64,000 bases of DNA from assembly GCF_000968135.1 (NCBI RefSeq), contig NZ_FO538765.1, forward strand, positions 1,937,819-2,001,818. Direction: 5' to 3'. The DNA is from Magnetospira sp. QH-2 (GTDB lineage Bacteria > Pseudomonadota > Alphaproteobacteria > Rhodospirillales > Magnetospiraceae). Both the position numbers and the translations under genes were made by a program. Each line of letters starts with the position of its first letter. Position 1 is the first letter of the stretch. The notes below the pieces were generated by a model. The model was not told where the DNA came from and did not search any database. It was given only the letters and a program-made list of their open reading frames with translations. This document shows positions 1-7,987 of this stretch, one piece after another.

Positions 1-94
1 GGACCTCATACCCGGCACGGCTAAGCGCCTGATGTAGGACCGTGCGGATGGCGGTATCGTCATCGGCAATGAGGATGGTTGGCGCTCCGGTCAT
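1..94 (-). CDS. ntrC: NtrC nitrogen response regulator, 5' end only
   Basis: Only the first 31 codons are inside the window; the gene runs off the left edge. They read as the start of a receiver domain: a hydrophobic first strand (TILIADDD) carrying the acidic pocket, then a helix. The ATG overlaps the ntrB stop codon (ATGA), so the two are translationally coupled. In this position, after dusB and ntrB, the partner is expected to be NtrC, the sigma54-dependent activator of nitrogen-assimilation genes phosphorylated by NtrB. The ATPase and DNA-binding domains are not visible, so the identity rests on the receiver start and gene order. Confidence 0.85.
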   Translation of the reverse strand, partial: MTGAPTILIADDDTAIRTVLHQALSRAGYEV

Positions 95-1221
95 GTCTGC
101 GTTCCTTTCCCGGAAGGCGAATCCGTGTTCCGGCTCATGCCCGAGGCCAAGGGCAACATGATCCGAAACAGTGTGCCCCCGGGTTCGTGGTCCAATTGAA
201 TGGCGCCACCGTGGTCGTCGATGATCTTGGCCACCAACGCCAAGCCCAGCCCCGTTCCTTTGGGCTTGGAGGTAACGAAGGCCTCGAAGAGATGGGCTTG
301 CACATGATCCGGGATTCCCGGTCCGTTGTCTTTGATGCCGATGGTCAAGGGGAGGTGAACCCGTTCAGTCCGCCCAGGCATGGACAATCGCACGCCATGG
401 CGATAGGCGGTGGTCAGAGTGATTTCCCCCCCCTCCTCCGGCACCGCTTCCGAGGCATTCTTCACCAGATTGAGCAAAGCTTGCACCAGGCTATCAAAAT
501 GACCGTAGACCGGCGGGAGCGACGGATCATAACGCTCGATAAACCGGACTTTCTTGCCAAACCCGTTCCGGGCCACCTGATGCACCCGCTCCAATACCTC
601 GTGGATGTTGATCTCGCCACGCTCCAGGTTCGGATTCTCGGTGAAGACATCCATGCGATCAACCAGATTGACGATGCGGTCAGTCTCGTCACAGATCAGC
701 CGGGTCATCTTGCGCAATTCGGCATCCACGTCCAATTCAAGCAGTTGTGCGGCGCCACGAATTCCCGACAGCGGGTTTTTCACCTCGTGGGCGAGCAAGG
801 AGGCCATGCCGGATACGGAACGCACGGCACTACGATGCTGGGCCAATCGCCGGTCCAGCTGATCGGCCAAGGAACGTTCATGGAGGGTGACGATCACCTG
901 CCCCGGTTGATCATGGTGGGGCACCGCATGAATATTCACCAAATGCCGACCGATCTTAGGCGATTCCAGAGTCACGCCATATTCAGAGGTACGGGTACTG
1001 CCGTTGTGTACCTGGGCAATGGCCTGAAACAAGGGGCTATCGTCCGGGATATACTTGTTCAGCGGTTGATTGCGGATATGGTCGCGGCTGGTGGAAAAGA
1101 AAGTCTCGCCCGCACCGTTCAGGTAGCAAATCCGATTGTCCCGGGTCAGCACAACGACGGTAGAGGCCAGGGCGTTGAGGATGGATTCCGCTGATCCCGG
1201 CCCCTCTTCGGCGCATTTCAT
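91..1221 (-). CDS. ntrB: NtrB nitrogen regulation sensor histidine kinase
   Basis: A soluble two-component kinase of about 376 residues. An N-terminal PAS domain (about 15-120) precedes the dimerisation/phosphoacceptor helix with the H-box HEVKNPLSGIRGAAQ (about 145-160). The ATPase part shows the N-box (LLNLVKNASEA), the G1 box (DNGPGIPD) and the G2 box (GTGLGLAL). No membrane segment is present, as expected for NtrB, which phosphorylates or dephosphorylates NtrC according to PII signalling. ATG at 1221 overlaps the dusB stop (TGATG) and is preferred over the TTG one codon upstream. Downstream it overlaps ntrC by 4 bp, giving a dusB-ntrB-ntrC operon. Confidence 0.95.
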   Translation of the reverse strand: MKCAEEGPGSAESILNALASTVVVLTRDNRICYLNGAGETFFSTSRDHIRNQPLNKYIPDDSPLFQAIAQVHNGSTRTSEYGVTLESPKIGRHLVNIHAVPHHDQPGQVIVTLHERSLADQLDRRLAQHRSAVRSVSGMASLLAHEVKNPLSGIRGAAQLLELDVDAELRKMTRLICDETDRIVNLVDRMDVFTENPNLERGEINIHEVLERVHQVARNGFGKKVRFIERYDPSLPPVYGHFDSLVQALLNLVKNASEAVPEEGGEITLTTAYRHGVRLSMPGRTERVHLPLTIGIKDNGPGIPDHVQAHLFEAFVTSKPKGTGLGLALVAKIIDDHGGAIQLDHEPGGTLFRIMLPLASGMSRNTDSPSGKGTQT

Positions 1222-2207
1222 CAAGCAGCCCTCCGCTCGATGTGGCTGGTATAGAAATCGATGATCAAGCGCCGGACCTTGAGCGCCTCCGGTGTCACCA
1301 TGACCGCACTGCGAAACTCCGCGGAATCCTTCATGCCCTTGGAATACCAGGCTATATGCTTGCGGGCCACGCGCACCCCGGGTTTCTCACCATAGTGATC
1401 AAGCATGGCCTCGAAATGGGCCAGCAGGGTTTCCAACTGCACTTCGGTGGCCGGGTCCGGCAAATGCTCGCCGGTTTCCAAAAAATGGGCCACCTGGGCC
1501 GGGAACCAGGGGCGGCCATAGCAGCCCCGCCCGATCATCACCCCATCCACATTTGTCAGACGACGCATCTCGGCGGCCCCCTCGACCGTCGTGATATCCC
1601 CATTGCCAATGACCGGCACGGAGACGGCTTCCTTGACCAATCCGATGTAAGACCAGTCGGCCTTCCCCGAATAAAACTGATTGCGGGTCCGACCGTGGAC
1701 GGTGATGGCCTTGACCCCACAAGCCTCGGCTTTTCGAGCCAGGCTGACGCCATTTCGATTGTCGTCATCCCAGCCGGTCCGCATTTTCAGGGTTACCGGG
1801 ATGTCGACGGTGGCGATGACGGCATCAAGAATGCGTTGGGCCAGATCCTCGTCCCGCATCAGGGCGGCGCCGGCATCCCCCTTGACCACCTTCTTCACCG
1901 GGCAGCCCATGTTGATATCGATGATATGGGCGCCCCGGTCGGCATTCATGCGCGCCGCCTCCGCCATGACCTGAGGGTCGCGCCCGGCCAGTTGCACGGT
2001 GATCGGGCTTTCCTCATCTCCGATCATGGCAATGCGCAGGGTCTTTTGATTGGCGCGGATCATGGCCTCGCTGGCGATCATCTCGGAAACCACCAATCCG
2101 GCGCCGAATCGCTTGACCAGACGGCGGAACGGTAAATCCGTAACACCCGACATGGGCGCCAGAATGACCGGACTCTCCAGATCAATATTGCCGATGCTCA
2201 GAGGCAC
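1221..2207 (-). CDS. dusB: tRNA-dihydrouridine synthase DusB (NifR3)
   Basis: Flavin-dependent reductase that converts specific uridines in the tRNA D-loop to dihydrouridine. The N-terminus shows the FMN-barrel start [14 protein letters not shown], followed by the catalytic cysteine in [11 protein letters not shown] and the phosphate-binding segments PVIGNGDI and VMIGRG. The GTG at 2207 ([12 protein letters not shown]...) gives the family's usual short lead-in to the barrel and has a GGAG about 9 nt upstream; the same frame is also open to a TTG at 2270, which would add 21 residues of non-conserved sequence. It is the first gene of the classical nifR3-ntrB-ntrC group of alphaproteobacteria. 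Confidence 0.93.
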   Translation of the reverse strand: MPLSIGNIDLESPVILAPMSGVTDLPFRRLVKRFGAGLVVSEMIASEAMIRANQKTLRIAMIGDEESPITVQLAGRDPQVMAEAARMNADRGAHIIDINMGCPVKKVVKGDAGAALMRDEDLAQRILDAVIATVDIPVTLKMRTGWDDDNRNGVSLARKAEACGVKAITVHGRTRNQFYSGKADWSYIGLVKEAVSVPVIGNGDITTVEGAAEMRRLTNVDGVMIGRGCYGRPWFPAQVAHFLETGEHLPDPATEVQLETLLAHFEAMLDHYGEKPGVRVARKHIAWYSKGMKDSAEFRSAVMVTPEALKVRRLIIDFYTSHIERRAA

Positions 2208-2283
2208 GAGCGCCGCTCCACTTGAGTAAAGATTATGCAAACCAGGGCTTCTTGCCTGGATAATAGGCAATACCGTCGGAAGG

Positions 2284-3084
2284 TCAACCCAACAGCACGT
2301 CGGTGACGAACTTCACCCCGGGATAGCCAAGGGTTAGCAACAAGTAGGCCACCAGCACCAAACGGGCCGCCGCCCGCCCGCGCACCCCGGTTCGATAATG
2401 GGCGATCAGAAGGCCACCAATAACCAAAAAGGCCGTGATGGACAGCAAGGACTTGTGATCAAGGCTGAAGAGGCTCCCGCTGCCGGCATAAAGAGTGCCT
2501 ATACCCGTCATCAATCCCAGAGCCAAGACCAGTTCCCCGGCCAGCAACAGCTTGACTTCGATGGATTCGCAATCGGCGACGGAGGGTAGATTTCGGGTCA
2601 AGGTGGTGGGCCGCTTGCGTTTCAAGGCCTGTTCTTGCAGGAATGCACCCAAGGCCGCGATGGCGGCAATGGTTACCAGGGCATAGGTCAGTACCGAGAC
2701 GATGATATGGGCCTGCACCCAACCTGCGGGCGCGGTGCCTGTCAGCGGCTTGGCCCCCAGACCCAGCCACACGGTGGCAATCAGGGCCATGACCAGGAAA
2801 TAGGGCGAAAGCAAGAATCGCAGTTTCCAGATCTCATCCAGGAAAATGGCCAAGAATCCATAGAGCCAAAGGGACGCACAGACCGTAACCCAAAGGGTTG
2901 TGGAAAGGTCCCCTGTCCAATTCCCGGAAAGATGCACGACCACCCAGGCCGTTGTTCCCACCAAAGCGACGATCAGTGCGCTCCACAATTGGGGGGTACT
3001 CACGGACGATTGGCCACGCCCGGTGATTCCCAAGGGGACAAGGGAAACAAGAGCGGCGATGGCGATTAACAGATTCTGGCTCAT
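2284..3084 (-). CDS. CcsA/YpjD-like cytochrome c biogenesis membrane protein
   Basis: A 266-residue polytopic inner-membrane protein with about eight hydrophobic segments. The C-terminal third has the CcsA/CcmC/HemX-type pattern: a loop containing DHKS followed by a helix, a HYRTG/RGRAA basic stretch and a last helix ending GYPGVKFV. Proteins of this YpjD-like branch are placed in the cytochrome c assembly family, but a haem-handling role for this one is inferred. The WxWD haem-binding loop of true CcsA is not evident. It lies just upstream of dusB on the same strand and is divergent from ispDF across a 119-bp gap that should hold both promoters. Confidence 0.75.
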   Translation of the reverse strand: MSQNLLIAIAALVSLVPLGITGRGQSSVSTPQLWSALIVALVGTTAWVVVHLSGNWTGDLSTTLWVTVCASLWLYGFLAIFLDEIWKLRFLLSPYFLVMALIATVWLGLGAKPLTGTAPAGWVQAHIIVSVLTYALVTIAAIAALGAFLQEQALKRKRPTTLTRNLPSVADCESIEVKLLLAGELVLALGLMTGIGTLYAGSGSLFSLDHKSLLSITAFLVIGGLLIAHYRTGVRGRAAARLVLVAYLLLTLGYPGVKFVTDVLLG

Positions 3085-3203
3085 GGACGTTTAATAAGTT
3101 GCGGCTATGGTAGGGTTTGCCGGGATACGCCCTTGCGCCGTGAATGGCAAGGGGGATAGCTTTCGCCGCAAGGTAACACAATGAACAAGTCCGAGGAATG
3201 GAT

Positions 3204-4364
3204 ATGAGCGGCTGCTGGGCCCTGATTGTCAGCGCGGGACGGGGGCGCCGGTTCGGTGGCGACCTGCCCAAGCAATATCAGGCGTTGGGCGGCAAGCCAT
3301 TGCTGCGCCGGACCCTGCGGGCGTTTTTGGGTCATCCCCGCGTGGACGGGCTTAAAGTGATCATTCATCCCGATGACCGAGAACTCTACGATGAAGCGGC
3401 AAAGGAACTGGATCTGCCTGTTCCTGCTCACGGCGGCCCTACCCGACAGGATTCGGTGCGTCTGGGATTGGAAAGCATCCGGGAACAGAACCCGGATTTG
3501 GTATTGATTCACGATGCCGCGCGCCCTTTTCCCTCCGCGGATCTGATCGACAGGGTCATCGACCAGCTCGGCGTCACCCCGGGGGTTATTCCCGCCGTGC
3601 CCGTTGCCGATACCTTGAAACGGGGCGACGAATCTCAACGGATTATCGGCACCGTGGAGCGCGCCGGACTTTGGCGGGCACAAACCCCACAAGGCTTTCA
3701 TTTTGATGCTATTATGAGCGCTCACTTGGCGGCGGCAGGTCGGGACGATCTGACGGATGATGCCGCTGTTGCCGAACTCATGGGCCATTCCGTGGCCCTT
3801 GTCATGGGAAGCGAGGACAATTTCAAGGTGACCACCCGAGAGGATCTGGACAAGGCGGAGCGGCTGATCGCGCCATCCCATGGAGAGACCCGAACCGGAT
3901 TCGGCATGGACGTTCATCGGTTTACCGAGGGCGATGGCGTAACCCTGTGTGGAATCACCGTCCCCCATGGAGCCACCCTTGCCGGACATTCCGACGCGGA
4001 TGTGGCCATGCATGCCTTGACCGATGCCATTCTTGGCGCCGTGGGCTCGGGGGATATCGGCAGCCACTTCCCTCCCAGCGAGCCCCAATGGAAGGGCGCC
4101 GCCTCTGAAATTTTTCTGCGTCATGCGGTGAAGGAAGCTGAAAGCCGGGGGGCCCGCTTGATTCACCTTGACCTGACCATCATATGCGAACGACCGAAGA
4201 TCGGGCCGCACCGCGAGGCCATGCGGACCCGATTGGGCGAGATTTTATCCCTGGCACCAGACCGCATCAGCGTCAAAGCCACCACCACCGAAAAACTGGG
4301 TTTCACCGGTCGCGGCGAAGGCATTGCCGCTCAAGCGGTGGCGACCCTGCGGTTCGACGGGTAA
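3204..4364 (+). CDS. ispDF: Bifunctional IspD/IspF enzyme of the MEP isoprenoid pathway
   Basis: A fused enzyme of about 386 residues. The first half is 2-C-methyl-D-erythritol 4-phosphate cytidylyltransferase: SAGRGRRFGGDLPKQY nucleotide loop, LIHDAARPF, and TPQGFHFD. The second half, from about residue 230, is 2-C-methyl-D-erythritol 2,4-cyclodiphosphate synthase, with the metal ligands in GMDVHRF and AGHSDADV and the ATTTEKLGFTGRGEG end motif. The fusion is common in alphaproteobacteria. ATG at 3204 lies 6 nt after GAGGA; the ATG at 3198 directly abuts that Shine-Dalgarno and is less likely. The next gene starts 10 bp downstream. Confidence 0.96.
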   Translation: MSGCWALIVSAGRGRRFGGDLPKQYQALGGKPLLRRTLRAFLGHPRVDGLKVIIHPDDRELYDEAAKELDLPVPAHGGPTRQDSVRLGLESIREQNPDLVLIHDAARPFPSADLIDRVIDQLGVTPGVIPAVPVADTLKRGDESQRIIGTVERAGLWRAQTPQGFHFDAIMSAHLAAAGRDDLTDDAAVAELMGHSVALVMGSEDNFKVTTREDLDKAERLIAPSHGETRTGFGMDVHRFTEGDGVTLCGITVPHGATLAGHSDADVAMHALTDAILGAVGSGDIGSHFPPSEPQWKGAASEIFLRHAVKEAESRGARLIHLDLTIICERPKIGPHREAMRTRLGEILSLAPDRISVKATTTEKLGFTGRGEGIAAQAVATLRFDG

Positions 4365-4374
4365 CGGGGGCCGG

Positions 4375-5325
4375 ATGGCGGGTCTAAACCTCGAAGAAAT
4401 CCGCGTTTTTGTCGGTTGCCCGGACCAAAACCTCCGGACCACGACCCTGACCGTTCTCCGCAACTGCGGTTTTCGCAATGTGGAGTACGGCCAAACCATA
4501 GAAGCGGTCCGTACCGAGATGACCATGCATCCACCGGACCTGCTGTTTTGCGAAACCAAGTTTCCCGACGGCGACCCGGGATCGTTGATCCATGATATCC
4601 GCCACCATGAAATAGGCTCCAATCCCTTCCTCGCCGTGGTTATGATGACCTGGGAGCCGTCCGTGGACCTGGTCAGCAAGATCATCAACAGCGGTGCTGA
4701 TGATCTTTTAGTGAAACCGCTCTCGGCCAAACAGGTCATTCAGCGGGTGGGGGCATTAATCAAGAATCGCAAGGGGTTCATGGTCACCTCCGACTACATC
4801 GGACCCGATCGGCGGCGTGATAAGGAGCGCCCTCCCGAGGAAGACAACGAAAACCAGATCAAACCCATCGAGGTTCCCAACGCCCTGCGTGCCAAGGCGC
4901 TGGGCGAAGCCGACGCGGCTGAAATTCAAGGATCTATTGATGCGGCTCTCAAGGCCATCAACAGTCGCAAGCTGGAAGGCCATGCCGTCAAGGTGAGTGA
5001 ACTCGTCGCCCATATCCTGCCCGCCTATCGACAAGGACAAGTGGACAACACGGTCCGGCAGAAGCTCCACAATCTGGTCTATGTGGCCGAGGATACCGCG
5101 CGGCGCCTGGTGGATACCGATTTCAGCCATGTGGCCGATCTCTGCAACAGCCTGGTACAGGTGAGCAACGATATCTATGCCAATTGGAAAGAACCCAATC
5201 CCAAGGACCTGAAGCTGCTTGAACCCATCGCTAAGGCCATTGAAACGGCCTTTACCGGCTCCCCGGAACAGGCTGAAATGGCGCGACAGATCACCGACAC
5301 GGTCTCTGGGCGGCGCCCCGGCTAA
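4375..5325 (+). CDS. Receiver-like (CheY-fold) protein with Glu at phospho-acceptor site
   Basis: 316 residues. Residues about 8-130 align with a response-regulator receiver: a third strand DLLFCE followed by TKFPD, a Thr at the end of strand 4 (VVMMT, T92) and the conserved Lys (LLVKPL, K114). The residue aligned with the phosphorylated Asp is Glu60, and the usual acidic pair after strand 1 is replaced by GCPD. Residues 143-148 form GPDRRR, a motif that often follows receiver domains in alphaproteobacteria. The remaining ~170 residues look helical and have no recognised output domain. ATG 4375 is preceded by a G-rich Shine-Dalgarno. Probably co-transcribed with ispDF; the signal and output are unknown. 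Confidence 0.8.
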   Translation: MAGLNLEEIRVFVGCPDQNLRTTTLTVLRNCGFRNVEYGQTIEAVRTEMTMHPPDLLFCETKFPDGDPGSLIHDIRHHEIGSNPFLAVVMMTWEPSVDLVSKIINSGADDLLVKPLSAKQVIQRVGALIKNRKGFMVTSDYIGPDRRRDKERPPEEDNENQIKPIEVPNALRAKALGEADAAEIQGSIDAALKAINSRKLEGHAVKVSELVAHILPAYRQGQVDNTVRQKLHNLVYVAEDTARRLVDTDFSHVADLCNSLVQVSNDIYANWKEPNPKDLKLLEPIAKAIETAFTGSPEQAEMARQITDTVSGRRPG

Positions 5326-5636
5326 CCGGTCTGTTCATCAATCCATTGCAGGAAAGCCGGATTGCCCTTCTCTATCGGCAGGGCGACCACACAAGGGCAG
5401 TCGTAACTATGCAGCTCTTTGACCCGTGCGATAAGAGACTCCACCTGGGTATCTCGGGTCTTGGCGATCAACACGCATTCTTCGTCCTGTTGGACCTCTC
5501 CCTGCCACCAATACATTGAAATCATGCCGGGGAGGATATTGACGCAGGCCGCCAAGCGCTCCCCCACCAGGGTTTCCCCGATGGCCAGGGCCTCATCGGG
5601 GCTGGACGCGGTGATATATATCAGTAGCTGAGGCAT
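5322..5636 (-). CDS. cutA: CutA1 family divalent-cation tolerance protein
   Basis: 104 residues, the normal length for the trimeric CutA1 family. Family features are the [16 protein letters not shown] helix, the [19 protein letters not shown] strand-turn, the ECVLIAKT strand and the [13 protein letters not shown] motif near the end. CutA1 was linked to copper tolerance in E. coli, but its biochemical role is not settled. The gene converges on the receiver-like gene with a 4-bp stop overlap, and is divergent from the 94-aa gene to its right. Confidence 0.93.
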   Translation of the reverse strand: MPQLLIYITASSPDEALAIGETLVGERLAACVNILPGMISMYWWQGEVQQDEECVLIAKTRDTQVESLIARVKELHSYDCPCVVALPIEKGNPAFLQWIDEQTG

Positions 5637-5665
5637 GTTCCGTCTCCGTCGGCTTCATTGCCGTG

Positions 5666-5693
5666 TTGCGGTGTGACGGATTTCCCTTAACAT
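5666..5693 (+). promoter_or_regulatory. Candidate promoter for the 94-aa gene
   Basis: TTGCGG, 16 bp, TAACAT, ending about 30 bp before the ATG at 5725, in the 88-bp gap shared with divergent cutA. The -10 matches the sigma70 consensus at four of six bases, so this is only a candidate. Confidence 0.3.
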
Positions 5694-5724
5694 ATCAACT
5701 AGTCTGAACTGTAGGGACTTCGCC

Positions 5725-6009
5725 ATGACCGACCAGACGGCCAGTACCGAGTCTCTTGATGCGCCGAGCGCCGATGGAGGGGACAGCAAACCAACCGCGC
5801 CACAACGACGGTGGCTGACGCGTGGCACCAAAGAGCCGGGGGGCAAATTGCCGCTGTTCGACGAGCATGGCCAAAAGGTCAGCGAGAGAACGATACGCTC
5901 CTGTATCCATCACGGATGGGCCGAGCCATGGTTTGCAAACCCTCTCAAACCGGATTGGCTGGTGTGCAAAATCACCGCCGCCGGACGCGCGGTGGTCAAC
6001 AAATCCTGA
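5725..6009 (+). CDS. Conserved small protein of unknown function
   Basis: 94 residues. A low-complexity, acidic, Ser/Ala-rich head (1-30) is followed by a compact region rich in Trp, Gly and Pro (RRWLTRG, GGKLPLFDEHGQ, HHGWAEPWFANPLKPDWLV) and a short helix (ITAAGRAVV). No enzyme motif, signal peptide or membrane span is seen. The C-terminal half looks like a small winged or SH3-like fold, but this is only an impression; similar proteins are, to my recollection, found as hypotheticals in Rhodospirillales. The ATG has an AGGGA Shine-Dalgarno 8 nt upstream. Transcribed divergently from cutA. Confidence 0.7.
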   Translation: MTDQTASTESLDAPSADGGDSKPTAPQRRWLTRGTKEPGGKLPLFDEHGQKVSERTIRSCIHHGWAEPWFANPLKPDWLVCKITAAGRAVVNKS

Positions 6010-6101
6010 TGCGATGCACCCGCATCAGGTCGAAATCGTTACCGCCGTGGCGCCACGCGACCTAGGCAACAACTTATGTATTCGAGGCCAGGCAAAGATC
6101 A

Positions 6102-6452
6102 ATGGAATACCGATTAAGTGAAGGAAAACAAAGCCTAACCGTCCATTTGGAGGGAGAGGTGGATCTGCAACATTCCCCGACCCTGCGCAAGATCCTGTTG
6201 GGGGGACTGGAAAGCGGTCGGCATGTTGTGGTGGATCTGGGCGGCGTGTCGCTGGTGGATAGTTCCGCCCTCGCCGCATTCGTCGAGGCCTATCAAAAAG
6301 CGCAAACCACAAAAAAGGAATTCATCCTCGGAGATGCTCAGGCTCCGGTCTGGCGGATCATTTCCCTGGCCCGTTTGGATCGGGTGCTCCCTCTCTATTC
6401 CGACCCCAAAACGATGGCCGAACGATTGGAATCCGGACTCACCTCCGTTTGA
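6102..6452 (+). CDS. STAS-domain anti-sigma factor antagonist-like protein
   Basis: 116 residues forming one STAS domain. The pattern LTVHLEGEVDLQHSPTLRK (strand, turn, helix) and HVVVDLGGVSLVDSSALAAF is typical of SpoIIAA-like antagonists; Ser54/Ser55 in the DSS motif is where a partner kinase would phosphorylate. A second half (RIISLARLDRVLPLY) completes the fold. No anti-sigma kinase or sigma factor is encoded nearby, so the partner is unknown; alternatives include an MlaB-like or phosphorelay role. The stop codon overlaps the frame of the ferredoxin-like gene, suggesting an operon. Confidence 0.85.
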   Translation: MEYRLSEGKQSLTVHLEGEVDLQHSPTLRKILLGGLESGRHVVVDLGGVSLVDSSALAAFVEAYQKAQTTKKEFILGDAQAPVWRIISLARLDRVLPLYSDPKTMAERLESGLTSV

Positions 6453-6499
6453 GCAAGCCGGTTGCCGAGCCCAAATTTGGACAGGAAGATAACCCGGTC

Positions 6500-6802
6500 A
6501 TGTCCGATCCAATGCCGGAAGAATCGTCGGCCCCAGCCGAATCGACCATTGTTGTATGCGTCAATCGCCGCCTGCCGCCGCAGGCCTCCTGTGCCGGGCG
6601 CGGCAGCGAATCCCTTGCTGATTACATGGAAGCGGAAATTGTACGCCGGGCGCTGCCGGTACGGGTGAAGCGGTTGGTCTGCCTCGGCCACTGCCAAAAG
6701 GGGCCGACTGTTCGATTGGTCCCCGGGGGCCGTTTTCTGTTTGGTCCCAGTTTGGATGACCTGAATGGATTGCTTGACCAGATCGCTGATCGATCCTGCT
6801 AG
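6500..6802 (+). CDS. Thioredoxin-like [2Fe-2S] ferredoxin
   Basis: About 100 residues with the four cysteines of the thioredoxin-like [2Fe-2S] ferredoxin fold: C20 and C31 (VCVNRR ... SCAGRGS) and C61 and C65 (CLGHCQKGPTVRLVPGG). The spacing C-x10-C ... C-x3-C and the GP-x-V-x-x-x-P end strand are the family signature. It probably carries a cluster for electron transfer or sensing; no partner oxidoreductase is adjacent. The frame is open back to a TTG at 6449 overlapping the STAS stop, but ATG 6500 with GGAAG upstream gives a more plausible product. It converges on the 77-aa Cys-rich gene with a 4-bp overlap. Confidence 0.82.
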   Translation: MSDPMPEESSAPAESTIVVCVNRRLPPQASCAGRGSESLADYMEAEIVRRALPVRVKRLVCLGHCQKGPTVRLVPGGRFLFGPSLDDLNGLLDQIADRSC

Positions 6803-7032
6803 ATCACGTCGCGATTGAGCTTCTTGGCCCAGATTTTCTGGGTCAGGGTCGAGAGTTTGAGCATGCAATCGAGGCTATCCTGGCAGCGTGCTTCCGCCAG
6901 ACAGGATTCCAGACGGGCATGAATGGCTTGAGCCTCCTCAACGCGATCCTCGACCACGGCCGAATGGGCGGATTTGCAGAGCGAATGGCAAACATGGGGC
7001 GTCGCCGGATAGTCGGCATCAATGGCATTCAT
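6799..7032 (-). CDS. Small Cys-rich protein of unknown function
   Basis: 77 residues, predicted mostly helical, with five cysteines: C15 and C19 in HVCHSLCKSAH, then C44, C50 and C56 in SCLAEARCQDSLDC. The spacing resembles a small helical hairpin held by disulfides or a metal, but no family is recognised. There is no signal peptide. The ATG has a strong AAGGAG Shine-Dalgarno 8 nt away and an AT-rich upstream region with two TATAAT boxes, so it is likely a real, expressed gene. Confidence 0.65.
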   Translation of the reverse strand: MNAIDADYPATPHVCHSLCKSAHSAVVEDRVEEAQAIHARLESCLAEARCQDSLDCMLKLSTLTQKIWAKKLNRDVI

Positions 7033-7040
7033 TGATAGGG

Positions 7041-7091
7041 CTCCTTATCTTTTTCTTGATTATATCCGGATCAATTTATTTTGATATTATA
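7041..7091 (-). promoter_or_regulatory. Promoter-like AT-rich region with strong RBS
   Basis: Reading leftwards there are two TATAAT hexamers (7091-7086 and 7064-7059) and AAGGAG (7046-7041) 8 nt before the start at 7032. No good -35 box is visible 16-18 bp upstream of either. The stretch is far more AT-rich than its surroundings. Confidence 0.45.
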
Positions 7092-7284
7092 CAGGCGTAC
7101 TAACCGGTTTGTATTAATGCCAATAGCTAGGGCGAATACGAAGAACTCACTCAATGGTATTTAGGTAACTACTTAATATATCAAAATGCACTTTACAATT
7201 GGGTGTGCTTTCTAGCCCATGTCGGGTCCAATCGGACCCGTTGAGCACGCCCGACCCTATTGGAATCAATGGCGACGCGATCTA
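7092..7284. other. Intergenic stretch, AT-rich then a small hairpin
   Basis: No credible coding frame. The left part (to about 7200) is AT-rich. At 7223-7240 a 7-bp perfect stem CGGGTCC/GGACCCG encloses a 4-nt loop, with no T-run on either side. The region ends at the TA that flanks the repeat element beginning at 7285. Confidence 0.5.
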
Positions 7285-7438
7285 ACAGGCTGCCGAAAAA
7301 ATCCGATTTCGAGCGTGTGGCGACACATGCTTCGACAAGCTCAGCATGAGGGCTTTTGAATTTTCAAGGTGTTCGCCTCACTCTGAGCTTGTCGAAGGGC
7401 GAGATGGGCCGTAGGACAACACTTTTCCGGCAGTCTGA
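7285..7438 (+). repeat. Non-coding TA-flanked repeat element, copy A (MITE-like)
   Basis: A 154-bp element nearly identical, after reverse-complementing, to 30845-30996. The outer ends are imperfect inverted repeats (ACAGGCTGCCGAAAA against TCAGACTGCCGGAAAA). Inside are 15-bp perfect inverted repeats, CTTCGACAAGCTCAG at 7330-7344 and its complement at 7383-7397. Both ends abut a TA dinucleotide (7283-7284 and 7439-7440), as expected of a TA-target duplication. It contains no ORF. It sits 12 bp beyond the ynfA stop. The resemblance to miniature IS630/Tc1-type elements is inferred from the TA flanks and terminal repeats. Confidence 0.85.
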
Positions 7439-7451
7439 TAGGTTGACGCCA

Positions 7452-7778
7452 TCATCCGCCCCTGGGACCGAGTAGGATGATCAGAGCCCCGAAAATACAG
7501 ATACCGCTGCCGATCATGTCCCATCGATCCGGACGAGCCCCTTCCACAACCGCCATCCAAACCAGAGAAGCCGCGATATAGATTCCTCCGTAGGCGGCAA
7601 AGGCACGGCCTGCAAAATCCGCTTCGATACGGGTCAAAAGCCAGGCAAACAGAACCAGACTCAGCAGTCCGGGGATCACCCATAGGGGGGATTTCCCCAG
7701 TCTCAACCAAGCCCAAAAGGCGAAGCATCCGGCAATTTCGCCGACCGCGGCGAGGATATATAAGGGTATGGCATTCAT
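7452..7778 (-). CDS. YnfA/UPF0060 family small membrane protein
   Basis: 108 residues with four hydrophobic helices, the full length for the family. Diagnostic stretches are the first helix with the [14 protein letters not shown] motif, [18 protein letters not shown] in the third, and the [21 protein letters not shown] end. UPF0060 proteins resemble one half of small multidrug-resistance transporters; their substrate is unknown. A strong GAGGAGG Shine-Dalgarno precedes the ATG. It follows tRNA-Pro on the same strand, behind a terminator. Confidence 0.93.
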   Translation of the reverse strand: MNAIPLYILAAVGEIAGCFAFWAWLRLGKSPLWVIPGLLSLVLFAWLLTRIEADFAGRAFAAYGGIYIAASLVWMAVVEGARPDRWDMIGSGICIFGALIILLGPRGG

Positions 7779-7795
7779 AAGCGTGCCTCCTCATC

Positions 7796-7824
7796 AAAAA
7801 GGGCCCCACCAGTCGGTGAGACCC
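7796..7824 (-). terminator. Intrinsic terminator after tRNA-Pro
   Basis: On the minus strand a 10-bp stem (GGGTCTCACC/GGTGGGGCCC, with two G-T pairs) encloses a 4-nt loop and is followed by TTTTT. It lies 12 bp beyond the tRNA 3' end and just before the ynfA ribosome binding site. Confidence 0.8.
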
Positions 7825-7835
7825 TCGTTGATCAT

Positions 7836-7912
7836 TGGTCGGAGCGGCGGGATTCGAACCCACGACCCCTACACCCCCAGTATAGTGCGCTACCAGGCTG
7901 CGCTACGCTCCG
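7836..7912 (-). tRNA. tRNA-Pro (anticodon GGG)
   Basis: A 77-nt cloverleaf with encoded CCA. The acceptor stem CGGAGCG pairs with CGCTCCG, the D-arm is GCGC-AGCCTGGTA-GCGC, the anticodon stem CTATA/TGTAG encloses the loop CTGGGGG (anticodon GGG, proline) and the T-loop is GTTCGAATC. It reads codons CCC/CCU. Confidence 0.95.
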
Positions 7913-7987
7913 TCAGTCGGGGGTGACACCCTTGAAAGGGTGCCGGGGACCGGGAATGTACGCCGAAGCGCGATGGGGATCAAGAAC

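Noticed and set aside
7330-7397. CRISPR-like repeat (CTTCGACAAGCTCAG)
   Set aside because: It occurs only as an inverted pair inside each copy of the mobile-like element, with no regular spacers.
7925-7944. Terminator hairpin CACCCTT/AAGGGTG between merR and tRNA-Pro
   Set aside because: The stem is 7 bp with a 2-nt loop and no T-run on either side, too weak to call.
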